Shown here: in pieces, positions 39,902 to 47,609 of the stretch
How the letters are laid out: the number at the start of each line of letters is the position of its first letter
Position numbering within the stretch: position 1 is the stretch's first letter
Assembly: GCA_964407925.1 (NCBI GenBank)
Contig: CAYOXM010000005.1
Span: 8,454 to 72,453, forward strand
DNA: 64,000 bases
Origin: CAYOXM01 sp964407925
GTDB taxonomy: Bacteria > Patescibacteriota > Patescibacteriia > SG8-24
Direction: 5' to 3'
Program-made: the position numbers and the translations under genes
Notes under the pieces: model-generated
What the model saw: the letters and a program-made list of their open reading frames with translations, nothing else
Databases searched by the model: none
What the model was told of the DNA's origin: nothing

Positions 39902-41635
39902 TCAGGGTTTTTTCTTCGCCGACTTTGCCAGGTAGCTCTCGAGCATTTTCCGGTTCTCGCCGCCCTGATCGCCGTCGGGCTTCAGCTGGACAGAACCGTA
40001 CCAGGAGCTGTTCATGAGCGCGACCTTGCCGGCGTGGTACGGCTTCTTCTTCAGGTCGGCTGCCGCCGTGGCGTCGACGTCTCCGTTCGCGACCGCCTCG
40101 TCGAGCGTCTTGTCCGAGTACCACTTGCCGCCCTCGAGGTCGCGGTACATCTGCGGCCCTTTCCGGCCAAGCTCGGCGAGGGTCTGCGGCGTGACCGTCA
40201 GCGCGTTTTCCTGGAGCGCGTCGAGTTCGGCAAGCATTTCCGCCATGTCGACGCCGGCCTCGCGCGACGCGAGTTCGACGAACTGCCGCCCCTTCTTGAT
40301 GATTTCCGTCACCGCCCTGTTTGAAAGGTCTTCGGACTGCGTTTCCGTCAGTTCGCGTTTCTCGGCGGGGGAGAGCTCTTTCACCTTTTTCGTCACGTCG
40401 CCGACGGTGACCTCCGTCTCGCCGTTGCGCGGCTGCTTCAGAAAGTCCTTCGCCATGTCCTTCTTGTCCCATCCGTAGCCGTACGCCGCCCAGGCGTAGC
40501 CGCCCATGTCGATGTTGGCGTGCAGTTTCACCTCGTCCACGTCTTGCGCGTCGTACTGCGCCAGCGAGTCGCGCGTGATGTCGGCCGCCATGCCGTTCGC
40601 CTTGAACGTCGAGGGAAGCTCGAACAGCACGTGCTCCACGGACTTCTTCACTTTCGGATTGCCGTCCCTGTCTTTTTCGACGACGCGCTTGTATTCGCGC
40701 GTGATGGTCATGTTCTCGCCGGACGGGTCGTCGTACTTGAACCCCACCTCGATGGTGGTGACGAGCTCTCCCGTTTCGGGATCGACCTCGGGGTAGCCGA
40801 TGCGTATCGCTTCGGTATCCATGTAGGACATCTCGCCGGGTTTGCCCGCCTTTTCGAGCCGCCCCTTGATGTCGAGCGCGCCGAGGAGCAGTTCGGGATT
40901 TTTCCCCATCGTCTCGCGCAGCGCCGTCAGGTTGAGCAGCGTCAGTTCGGACGTGATCGGCGGGCCGTTCTCGCCGCCCCACCGGCCGGAAAGCCGTTCC
41001 TTCATCTCGCTCATTTCTTTCCGCAGTTCGGGCGAGTCGATGATTTCCGCGGCTCGTTTTCCGAGGCGCTCGGTCATCACGCGTACGATCTCGGCGCGCT
41101 TGCCCTTGTCGCCCGCCGCCGCTTCCGCGAGCTCCTCGAGTCCTTCGAAGTACCCGTCTTCCATGTTCATGACGTCTTCCGCCATGCGGGCCGCCTCCAT
41201 GAGCGCCTCTTCGCGTTCGGGGGTGAGTTCGGCGGATTCCTCGGCTTCGGCAGTCTTCTCCGCCGCGTCGTCGCCGAAAAGCGCGTCGATGTCCTCGTCA
41301 GTGACCTCTTGCGCCGCTTCTGACGGTACGGCAGCCGGGGCGGGTTCGGGCGCGGCGCCCCATCCAGCATCGACGTCATCGATTGCCGCGGCCAACTCCC
41401 GCTTCGCCTCCTTCGCCTCGCTGCGGAGTCCTTCGAGCTTCTGCTCCGCGGCCGGATCGCCGACCGCCTCGGCCATGCCCCAGGCGTCGTCGATGGACTC
41501 CATCGTCTCTTCGGTCATCCGGTCTCCCTGCAGGCGCAGAAATTCTCCCGACTCACGCGCGGTCTGCTCCCGCTCCGGCGATTTCGGCTTCTCCCGCTTC
41601 TCGCCGTCGTTCAGTTGTTCCGGTGCTGCGCTCAT
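39902..41635 (-). CDS. Large acidic hypothetical protein, 577 aa
   Basis: I do not recognise a family. The N-terminal 190 residues are charged and Ala/Glu-rich (low complexity, probably disordered or coiled). From about residue 215 a folded part follows (LSGRWGGENGPPITSELTLLNL, GYPEVDPETGELVTTIEVGFKYDDPSG, VKLHANIDMGGYAWAAYGYGWDKKDMAKDFL). It ends in a Lys-rich tail. There is no signal peptide. The start overlaps the stop of the 58-aa gene (ATGA), and the 104-aa gene follows directly, so the three form one operon. Confidence 0.65.
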   Translation of the reverse strand: MSAAPEQLNDGEKREKPKSPEREQTARESGEFLRLQGDRMTEETMESIDDAWGMAEAVGDPAAEQKLEGLRSEAKEAKRELAAAIDDVDAGWGAAPEPAPAAVPSEAAQEVTDEDIDALFGDDAAEKTAEAEESAELTPEREEALMEAARMAEDVMNMEDGYFEGLEELAEAAAGDKGKRAEIVRVMTERLGKRAAEIIDSPELRKEMSEMKERLSGRWGGENGPPITSELTLLNLTALRETMGKNPELLLGALDIKGRLEKAGKPGEMSYMDTEAIRIGYPEVDPETGELVTTIEVGFKYDDPSGENMTITREYKRVVEKDRDGNPKVKKSVEHVLFELPSTFKANGMAADITRDSLAQYDAQDVDEVKLHANIDMGGYAWAAYGYGWDKKDMAKDFLKQPRNGETEVTVGDVTKKVKELSPAEKRELTETQSEDLSNRAVTEIIKKGRQFVELASREAGVDMAEMLAELDALQENALTVTPQTLAELGRKGPQMYRDLEGGKWYSDKTLDEAVANGDVDATAAADLKKKPYHAGKVALMNSSWYGSVQLKPDGDQGGENRKMLESYLAKSAKKKP

Positions 41636-41808
41636 AATAGGTCCAGTTTCTTACGGGCTTCTTCTATCTCTTTCGCGCGCTTGCGTTCGTCCAAATCGCG
41701 CATCAGTCCGAGTACGGCGGACCGGATACGCGTCATTTTCGCGGCGAAACGCTCCCAAGCGGCGGCAAGGGCGTTTTTCGCGCGTTGTTCCTTGTCTTCG
41801 TTCGGCAT
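41632..41808 (-). CDS. Small helical protein, 58 aa
   Basis: A highly charged single-helix protein (EDKEQRAKNALAAAWERFAAKMTRIRSAVLGLMRDLDERKRAKEIEEARKKL). It overlaps the 577-aa gene by 4 nt. The start is ATG 41808; a GTG two codons upstream is possible. TACGAT at about 41817-41822 may be the -10. It probably leads the operon, and the function is unknown. Confidence 0.55.
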   Translation of the reverse strand: MPNEDKEQRAKNALAAAWERFAAKMTRIRSAVLGLMRDLDERKRAKEIEEARKKLDLL

Positions 41809-41846
41809 GGGCACATCGTAGCGTATCGCCGAAACGCGGAAAAGCG

Positions 41847-42908
41847 TCAGCCCTGCCCGCCGTTCTTGCGACCGTTTCTCGCCGCCTCGCCACGGAATCC
41901 CTCGCTTTCCGCGAGCACGTCGATGCCGTCGATGAAGGAGAATATCCGACGGATTTCCGAGAACCAGGCGTGGATGTCATCGGCAGCGGCGGCCATGTCC
42001 TGCGGGTTCCAAGACAGGAAGGAGGTGTTGAGCTGGGGGAGGGCGATGTCGGCGTACTCGCCGTGGAACGCGAGCATCAGGTCGCCCGCGACCTTGCCGA
42101 GGTCCGTCGCGCGCGCGTGCACGTGATGCAAGACGTCAGGCGTCAGGATGACGCGCGTTTCGACTTGATCAGTCGAGTAGACGGCAAAACGTTCCGCGAA
42201 AGCCGCATCTTCGAGTTGGACGCCGTCCATTTTGGCGAGCTTCTCGCGTCGTTGCACCAGGGCGCCCTGCCTGCCGACGACGACCGTCGTGCCGTCGAAA
42301 TCGAACGGGGGAGTCACGCGGACGAACCATCCGCGGAACGTCGGTTCCCGCCGCTCGTTGCCGTTCTGGTCGATTTCCGAGCGGTAGCGGAACAGCCAGC
42401 GTGCGTCGATGTCGAGATCGCGGTACTTTCCGCCGAAGTGGAACGTCGCGCCGGTCTCGTTGCCGGCGGGCCAGATGAGCGATGCCGCCGTCAGGTCGTA
42501 CAGCTTGCGGTCTGACGCCTTCAGGGTCATGCCGAAGCGGTTCAGCACGTCGTTCAGCGCGTCTTCGACCGGCGGTTCGGCGCCTTTGTACGTGGGTGCG
42601 TTCGCCCATCCGAGTATGATCATGATGACGATGACCCCGAGCGCCAGGAGGGTGAAGGCGAAATACGGCCCGAACAGCACGAGACCGAAAAGGGTCAGCG
42701 CGCCGGTCGATGCCGCGAGTATCATGAGCGGGATGCGTACTTTTTCCGTCCGTTTTTCCCGAAGCGCGGCGTAGATGATCCGGTTCTCGTTCCAGTCCCG
42801 GATGCGCGGCGCGATCGTGTGCGCGAAAATTTCGGCGAACCCCTCTTCGTCGGGTGTTCGTTCGTCGAAGGCAATGGTACCGATCCTGCCGAGCGGTTTC
42901 TCATTCAT
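41847..42908 (-). CDS. DUF3137 membrane protein
   Basis: A 353-aa protein with two adjacent transmembrane helices (about residues 58-100). A large cytoplasmic domain follows with the DUF3137 pattern: FRGWFVRVTPPFDFDGTTVVV, then LEDAAFAERFAVYSTDQVETRVILTPDVL. A short basic tail ends it. The function of the family is unknown. The start is ATG 42908; TATACT lies only 11 nt upstream, so the transcript is nearly leaderless. Confidence 0.83.
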   Translation of the reverse strand: MNEKPLGRIGTIAFDERTPDEEGFAEIFAHTIAPRIRDWNENRIIYAALREKRTEKVRIPLMILAASTGALTLFGLVLFGPYFAFTLLALGVIVIMIILGWANAPTYKGAEPPVEDALNDVLNRFGMTLKASDRKLYDLTAASLIWPAGNETGATFHFGGKYRDLDIDARWLFRYRSEIDQNGNERREPTFRGWFVRVTPPFDFDGTTVVVGRQGALVQRREKLAKMDGVQLEDAAFAERFAVYSTDQVETRVILTPDVLHHVHARATDLGKVAGDLMLAFHGEYADIALPQLNTSFLSWNPQDMAAAADDIHAWFSEIRRIFSFIDGIDVLAESEGFRGEAARNGRKNGGQG

Positions 42909-42918
42909 ACACGGGGTA

Positions 42919-42947
42919 AGTATAGCGCATGGGCGGCGTACCCGTAA
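42919..42947 (-). promoter_or_regulatory. Promoter of the DUF3137 gene
   Basis: TTACGG, 17-nt spacer, TATACT on the minus strand. Confidence 0.6.
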
Positions 42948-43012
42948 CGCGACACCGCCCGTTCCGTTTTTTCGACGTTCCTCGCGTCTCGACGGGGGGG
43001 TCGAAAAAATGC

Positions 43013-43018
43013 TATACT
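43013..43018 (+). promoter_or_regulatory. -10 element of the 54-aa gene
   Basis: ATGCTATACT, an extended -10 facing right. The -35 is weak. Confidence 0.45.
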
Positions 43019-43048
43019 TACCGCATATTCATCCATTGATGGCAGTCT

Positions 43049-43213
43049 ATGAACGCGGTCATTCGGCGGGTCGACGGTCGCACCTTTAAGGCGGCAGTAT
43101 CGCTCGCCATCGTCGTCGGCATCGTCGCCGGCGTTTTTTCGTCGACGCGATGGGCTTCCGCCGCTTCGCTCGTCCAGACGGCGACGGGCCACGACGCTGC
43201 GGCGAAACGGTGA
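43049..43213 (+). CDS. Short secreted or membrane peptide, 54 aa
   Basis: A small gene that length filters miss. ATG 43049 to TGA 43211-43213 encodes 54 residues: a basic start (MNAVIRRVDGRTFK), a hydrophobic core (AAVSLAIVVGIVAGVF, residues 15-30), then STRWASAASLVQTATG and a polar tail. The layout suits a signal peptide or a single membrane helix. It has its own extended -10 (43009-43018) and a terminator 14 nt after the stop, so it is a complete transcription unit. There is no Shine-Dalgarno. The function is unknown. Confidence 0.55.
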   Translation: MNAVIRRVDGRTFKAAVSLAIVVGIVAGVFSSTRWASAASLVQTATGHDAAAKR

Positions 43214-43226
43214 CCGAGGTCACGCG

Positions 43227-43252
43227 AAAAGGCCCGTCACGCGGGCTTTTTT
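43227..43252 (+). terminator. Terminator of the 54-aa gene
   Basis: GCCCG-TCACG-CGGGC followed by TTTTTT. Confidence 0.8.
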
Positions 43253-43262
43253 CGTAAAAAGA

Positions 43263-43290
43263 AAAGGACGCCCCAGGCGGGCGTCCTAAA
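43263..43290 (-). terminator. Terminator of the GDPD gene
   Basis: AGGACGCCC / GGGCGTCCT stem with a TTTTCTTTTTAC minus-strand tail. It overlaps the stop codon. Confidence 0.8.
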
Positions 43291-43960
43291 CGATGTCGAG
43301 CCGATCCGTGGCGACGGCCGGGATTCCCAGACCGTGCAGCCGTTCGGCGGTTGTCCTGTCGTTGACGGTCCATGCGTGTATCGCGAGGCCCTTCTCGAGG
43401 CACTCCTTGGCGAATCGGGCCGAAATGATGGCGTGCCTGACCGAAAGCGCCCATGCTCCCGACTGCAAGGCGATGCCGACGGCCGCGCCGCGCTGATGCC
43501 GCGAGTACACGCCGCCGACTTCCGTGCGGAGCGTCGGACATTCGCCTTTGAAACCCTCGAGCGCCTTTCGTCCGTAGGCGATGACGACCGACTGCCGGAC
43601 GACGCCGGCCCTGCGGAGTTCGCGGACGACGACGTCCTCGATGCCGACGTCCTTCACGTCGACCTTGAGTTCCGTCCGCCCCTTGAGCAGTTCCACGGCC
43701 TCCGCGAACGTGGGGACCGGTTCGCCGTTCGCAAGCCGGAAACCGCGGAGCTCCGCGAGCGTCTTGCGGACGACTTTGCCGCGGCCGTTCGTCGTGCGGT
43801 CGATTTTTTCGTCGTGCATGACGACGGCGACGCCGTCCTTGCTGACGCGGACGTCCATCTCCACCATGTCCGGGGAGTAGGCGAGCGCCGCCTGAAGGCC
43901 GGCGAGGGAGTTTTCCGGAGCGACATGCGGCGCGCCGCGGTGGCCGATCCTAAGGTACAT
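43286..43960 (-). CDS. Glycerophosphodiester phosphodiesterase (GDPD)
   Basis: A 224-aa TIM-barrel phosphodiesterase that hydrolyses glycerophosphodiesters to an alcohol and glycerol 3-phosphate. The catalytic HRGAPHVAPENSLAG (first His), EMDVRVSKDGVAVVMHDEKIDRTTNG (metal ligands and second His), ELKVDVK and the C-terminal HAWTVND are all present. It has no signal peptide, so it is cytoplasmic. The start is ATG 43960 with AAGGAGG 5 nt upstream. Confidence 0.93.
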   Translation of the reverse strand: MYLRIGHRGAPHVAPENSLAGLQAALAYSPDMVEMDVRVSKDGVAVVMHDEKIDRTTNGRGKVVRKTLAELRGFRLANGEPVPTFAEAVELLKGRTELKVDVKDVGIEDVVVRELRRAGVVRQSVVIAYGRKALEGFKGECPTLRTEVGGVYSRHQRGAAVGIALQSGAWALSVRHAIISARFAKECLEKGLAIHAWTVNDRTTAERLHGLGIPAVATDRLDIV

Positions 43961-44104
43961 TGATCCTCCTTTGTCGGTGAGCCGAGCGTAGCAGTCCGTC
44001 GGCGGACAGGGAAGTCCCGTTCGGCGGTTGACACTCGGGCCCCGCCGTAGTGCCATCAAGGCAGTCCGTCCGCCGCGCAGGCATACGGCAAGGAGTCCTT
44101 TTGC

Positions 44105-44788
44105 ATGACCGACCGCAGGAGCCACGTAAGGGGAGCGTCCGCATCCGACGTGGCGAGGCTGATCGCCGACCTGTTATTTTTCACGCAGGTCGTCGCGGCC
44201 GTCGTTTCGGGGGTCGCCCAGTTCGTCCGGCTCATCGGTACGACGCAGGGCGTCGGCGTGAGCTGGTACGTGTTTTGGGACGCGTTCCTCCTCGTAAGCC
44301 TCGGCCTCGCCGTCCGCGCGCACCGCATGCAGCCGAGCCGCGTGACATGGCAGACCGTCGCCACGTATGCGGTCTGGCTCGTGATGGTCACGGCGCAAAT
44401 CGGCGCGATGGCGTGGGGCAGGAGCGGCCTTTGGGACGCGCGCGACACGACGACAGCGCTGTTCGCCGTCGCCGGCATCGCCGCCGTCCTCGGGTGGTGC
44501 GTGGCAAAGGGCGTCGGCGTGCTCGATCCGTACGCCCGTGGCGGGTACGCGCTCTGCTTCCGCGTCGTGCCGCAACTGATGCTCGCGTGGCGTCTCGCCG
44601 TCGAGGGAAGCGGGGGATTCCCCGGCCTCTCCCTCGTGATGGGCCATCTCGCCATCCTCACGCGCATCGGCCAGGTCGCGTTTTCGATCCGCGAGGCGGG
44701 TTGGGACCGCAATCGGACCGCGTCGGCCATCGCCGAAATCGGCAACGAGGCCAGCTGGTGCGCCATCACCGTCGCTTGGTTCCTGTAG
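44105..44788 (+). CDS. Polytopic membrane protein, PQ-loop-like
   Basis: A 227-aa protein with about seven hydrophobic helices. The segment QFVRLIGTTQGVGVSWYVFWDAFLLVSLGL recalls one PQ-loop repeat, and VVPQLMLAWRLAVEGSGGFPGLSLVMGHLAI the second. With two such repeats it could be a small-solute carrier related to SWEET/PQ-loop proteins, but I am unsure. The start is ATG 44105 with AAGGAGT about 8 nt upstream. A TTGACA box (44028-44033) precedes it with a poor -10. It is monocistronic. Confidence 0.6.
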   Translation: MTDRRSHVRGASASDVARLIADLLFFTQVVAAVVSGVAQFVRLIGTTQGVGVSWYVFWDAFLLVSLGLAVRAHRMQPSRVTWQTVATYAVWLVMVTAQIGAMAWGRSGLWDARDTTTALFAVAGIAAVLGWCVAKGVGVLDPYARGGYALCFRVVPQLMLAWRLAVEGSGGFPGLSLVMGHLAILTRIGQVAFSIREAGWDRNRTASAIAEIGNEASWCAITVAWFL

Positions 44789-44791
44789 CGG

Positions 44792-44820
44792 AAAGCCGCC
44801 CTTCACGGGCGGCCTTTTTA
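44792..44820. terminator. Bidirectional terminator
   Basis: AAGCCGCCC-TTCAC-GGGCGGC followed by CTTTTTA. It serves the genes converging here. Confidence 0.8.
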
Positions 44821-45837
44821 TGCTTTCGCCAGGAATTCGCCGTCCGCGTACGCCGTCTCGCCGTCCATTTCTATGCGGTCCGCGGCGACGAAGACGTCGA
44901 TATGGTAGTGCGTCTTCTTCGGATTGAAACCCGGTTTCTTGTAGACGCCGTGCTTTTCGCCGAGCGAGAGGTGCAGGCCCTTCTGCCGCTCGAACGCGGT
45001 GATGTCCGAGAGCGTGCGGTGCGGACCCATCGCGGGATTCAGCCCGAGGCCGAATTCGCGTACGAGCACCTCCTCCTCGGTGCGTATCTGGTCGAGCACC
45101 GCTGCGAATTCCGGCGGCGCGTCCGGCGCGGTCAGGAGGCCGCCCTCGACGCGCACCTTGAACGGTTCGTGCATCTGCACGAGATGATCGATGCCGGCGA
45201 AGGCGAAGATGAGCGCCTCGCCGTTCACGCCGGCGAGGTCCCTCGGTTCGCTGAACACCTCGCCGATGGGAAACGTGCCGCCGACGTTCTTCATTCCCGC
45301 ATAGTCGCCGACGTTCAGTTTCGTGGGCTCCATCCCGCCCGTGTAGGTGAGCGCGGTCCCGGCGCAGCGCACGACGATCGTCGACGCGCGGTCGATGCGT
45401 TCCTTGAGCGCGTGTCCCAGTCCGCGGTAGTACGCGGGATCGTAGGCCAGCGCGTCGACGTACGTCGCCATCTGCGCCTCGTCGCCGGAACGTTCCAGAT
45501 GCACGTGTTCGATGACGGCGATGGACCTCTGGAACAGTTCGATGCGGAATCGGAATGCCGCGAGCTGGAAGTTCGACGACTGGACAAGCACGACGAGGTC
45601 GCCGGGAGCGAGCCGCCCTATTTCCTCGAGGACCGCTTCCGGCGTCGCGGCGTCGAAATCGACGAACGCGGCTTCGGGGACTGCGGCGCGGTACGCGCCG
45701 GCGATGAGCCGCGAAAGCGGCGTCCGTCCGTCGAACACGACGAGCGCCTTTCGGGGCACGGCATGTTTTATGGCGAGTCGGACGATGTCGCCGACGTTTT
45801 TGGCCGCTTTTAAGCTCAGGGCATCCATGCGGGCCAT
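44818..45837 (-). CDS. M29-like aminopeptidase family protein
   Basis: A 339-aa protein resembling the thermophilic aminopeptidase (M29) group. Landmarks: VVFDGRTPLSRLI, GDLVVLVQSSNF, TALTYTGGMEPTKLNVGDYAGMKNVGG, PIGEVFSEPRDLAGVNGE, VREFGLGLNPAMG and a C-terminal GLHLSLGEKHGVYKK...HYHIDVF, with the Glu/His residues that bind metal in the family. Cytoplasmic peptide processing is the likely role. Two starts are possible (ATG 45837 or 45828). A TACGAT element overlaps the first, which would favour the second if it is a real -10. Confidence 0.75.
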   Translation of the reverse strand: MARMDALSLKAAKNVGDIVRLAIKHAVPRKALVVFDGRTPLSRLIAGAYRAAVPEAAFVDFDAATPEAVLEEIGRLAPGDLVVLVQSSNFQLAAFRFRIELFQRSIAVIEHVHLERSGDEAQMATYVDALAYDPAYYRGLGHALKERIDRASTIVVRCAGTALTYTGGMEPTKLNVGDYAGMKNVGGTFPIGEVFSEPRDLAGVNGEALIFAFAGIDHLVQMHEPFKVRVEGGLLTAPDAPPEFAAVLDQIRTEEEVLVREFGLGLNPAMGPHRTLSDITAFERQKGLHLSLGEKHGVYKKPGFNPKKTHYHIDVFVAADRIEMDGETAYADGEFLAKA

Positions 45838-45870
45838 CGTAGCAGGACGGCACGGAGGAGGCGAGCGTGC

Positions 45871-45898
45871 TTGACTTTTCGCTCATCCGTGCTAAAAA
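45871..45898 (+). promoter_or_regulatory. Promoter of the flavoprotein gene
   Basis: TTGACT, 16-nt spacer, TAAAAA. Confidence 0.55.
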
Positions 45899-45989
45899 AG
45901 ACGGTTCGACGCGGCGAGCACGCCGGCGGTCGGGCGCATGCACCTTCACAGCCCCAGCCTCCGCGTTCGACGCGGAGAAAGGCGTAAAA

Positions 45990-47339
45990 ATGAGCCAATC
46001 CTACGACGTCGCCGTCATCGGCGGAGGCGTGACCGGCACGGCCGCGCTTTACACGCTCGCACGTCACACCAACGTCCGGCGCGTCCTGATGGTGGAACGA
46101 CGGCACGCGGTGGCACAGGTCAACTCCAACGTGGTCAACAACAGCCAGACCCTGCACTCGGGCGAGATCGAGACTAACTACGATCTCGGTGCGGCGCTCA
46201 AGGTGCGGTCCGGCGCGGACCTCGTCGCGGGGTTCATCGAGCGGCATGCGCCGCACATCTGCCTGCGCATCCACAAGATGGTGCTCGGCGTCGGCGCGGC
46301 GGAAGTCGCGTCGCTCGAGGAACGTCATCGCGCGTTCCTGCCGAAGTTCCCGGACATCCGGCTTCTCGGGAGGGACGAACTGACCGACGTCGAACCGCAG
46401 GTCGTCATCGGACGACGGCCGGACGTCCCGCTCGTCGCCTTGCACACCGATCACGGCTACGCGGTCGACTACCGCAAGCTGTCCGAAGCCTTCGTGCGCG
46501 TGGCGAACGACGGCAATGCGGAGATCGACTCGGTGTTCCACCTCTCGGCCGACGCCATCCAACGCCGCGACGGCGGATTCGTCATCAAGATGGGATCCGA
46601 CGAGGCATTCGCACGCGCGGTCATCGTGGCTGCCGGCTCGCCCAGTCTCGTCTTCGCCCAATCGCTCGGCTACGGGCTCGAGTACGCCATGCTGCCGGTC
46701 GCCGGGAGCTTCTACCGCACCCGCAACCTCCTCCGCGGCAAGGTGTACACGGTCCAGAACCCGAAGATCCCGTTCGCGGCCGTCCATGGCGATCCCGCCG
46801 TTTATGATCGCAAGGAAACGCGGTTCGGACCGACCGCGCGGCCGATGCCGTTCCTCGAACGTCACCACTACGCGACGTTCTGGGAGTTCATGCGTACCGG
46901 CACGGCGACGCCGCGCGGCCTCTGGGCGGCGCTTCGCGTCGCGGGCGACTGGGACATCGCGCGATTCCTCCTGAAGAACGCCGCCTATGACCTGCCGTTC
47001 GTCGGCAAGCGGGTGTTCCTCGGGGACGCGCAAAAGATCGTGCCGAGCCTCGAGGCCAACGACCTGAAGCTCGACCGCGGCGCCGGCGGCATCCGCGGCC
47101 AGCTTGTCGACAAGCGCCTCGGCAAGATCGCCCGCGGCAAGGACAAGCTCGTCGGCGACGGCATCATCTTCATCATGGCGCCGTCCCCGGGCGCGTCGTA
47201 CTGCCTCGGCAACGCGGTCGAGGATGCGCGCACGCTCGCGGGCTTCCTCGGCGACGGCTACCGCTTCGATGAGGCGGGGCTGCGTGCCGAGTTGTCCGCG
47301 CGGCCTCCGGCCGGCAGGGGAGCGCCGGCGCAGGCGTGA
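45990..47339 (+). CDS. FAD-dependent oxidoreductase, malate:quinone oxidoreductase-like
   Basis: A 449-aa flavoprotein. The FAD-binding Rossmann motif is VAVIGGGVTGTAALYTLA. NNSQTLHSGEIETNYDL and HTDHGYAVDYRKLSEAFV are characteristic of the Mqo / 2-hydroxyglutarate oxidase group. The C-terminus (PSPGASYCLGNAVEDARTLAGFL) is as in Mqo. Mqo oxidises malate to oxaloacetate and passes electrons to quinone, which would be surprising if respiration is absent, so the physiological acceptor is open. The start is ATG 45990 with GAGAAAGG upstream. A terminator follows at 47346. Confidence 0.82.
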   Translation: MSQSYDVAVIGGGVTGTAALYTLARHTNVRRVLMVERRHAVAQVNSNVVNNSQTLHSGEIETNYDLGAALKVRSGADLVAGFIERHAPHICLRIHKMVLGVGAAEVASLEERHRAFLPKFPDIRLLGRDELTDVEPQVVIGRRPDVPLVALHTDHGYAVDYRKLSEAFVRVANDGNAEIDSVFHLSADAIQRRDGGFVIKMGSDEAFARAVIVAAGSPSLVFAQSLGYGLEYAMLPVAGSFYRTRNLLRGKVYTVQNPKIPFAAVHGDPAVYDRKETRFGPTARPMPFLERHHYATFWEFMRTGTATPRGLWAALRVAGDWDIARFLLKNAAYDLPFVGKRVFLGDAQKIVPSLEANDLKLDRGAGGIRGQLVDKRLGKIARGKDKLVGDGIIFIMAPSPGASYCLGNAVEDARTLAGFLGDGYRFDEAGLRAELSARPPAGRGAPAQA

Positions 47340-47345
47340 GTTCGT

Positions 47346-47372
47346 CGAGAGTCCCGTCAGGGGCTCTCTTTT
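47346..47372 (+). terminator. Terminator of the flavoprotein gene
   Basis: GAGAGTCCC-GTCA-GGGGCTCTC followed by TTTTTT. Confidence 0.85.
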
Positions 47373-47379
47373 TTATGAA

Positions 47380-47580
47380 TAAAGCCGCGCGGGCATGCGG
47401 CTTTTCGCGAAGATTCTTTTAGGAGACGACATCCTCCGGCTCTGTCTTCTTCTTCGTCTGCGCGTTCTCGAGCCGGTCGAAGCGAAATCACCATGCGCCG
47501 CACGCACCTATCCTTCCCCGCCCTCCCGAAGAGACGCGTTGGGACCGCGTTCGCTCGTTGTACGGTCCAACATAAACGAA
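47380..47580. other. About 200-nt stretch without a gene
   Basis: It holds two hairpins: AAGCCGC / GCGGCTT at 47383-47405 and GTTGGGACCG / CGGTCCAAC at 47538-47571. No convincing open frame or promoter is seen. Confidence 0.5.
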
Positions 47581-47608
47581 AAAGCCGCCCCTCTCGGGCG
47601 GCCTTTTT
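47581..47608 (-). terminator. Terminator of the MFS gene
   Basis: AAGCCGCCC-CTCTC-GGGCGGCCTTTTTTT. Confidence 0.85.
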
Positions 47609-47609
47609 T

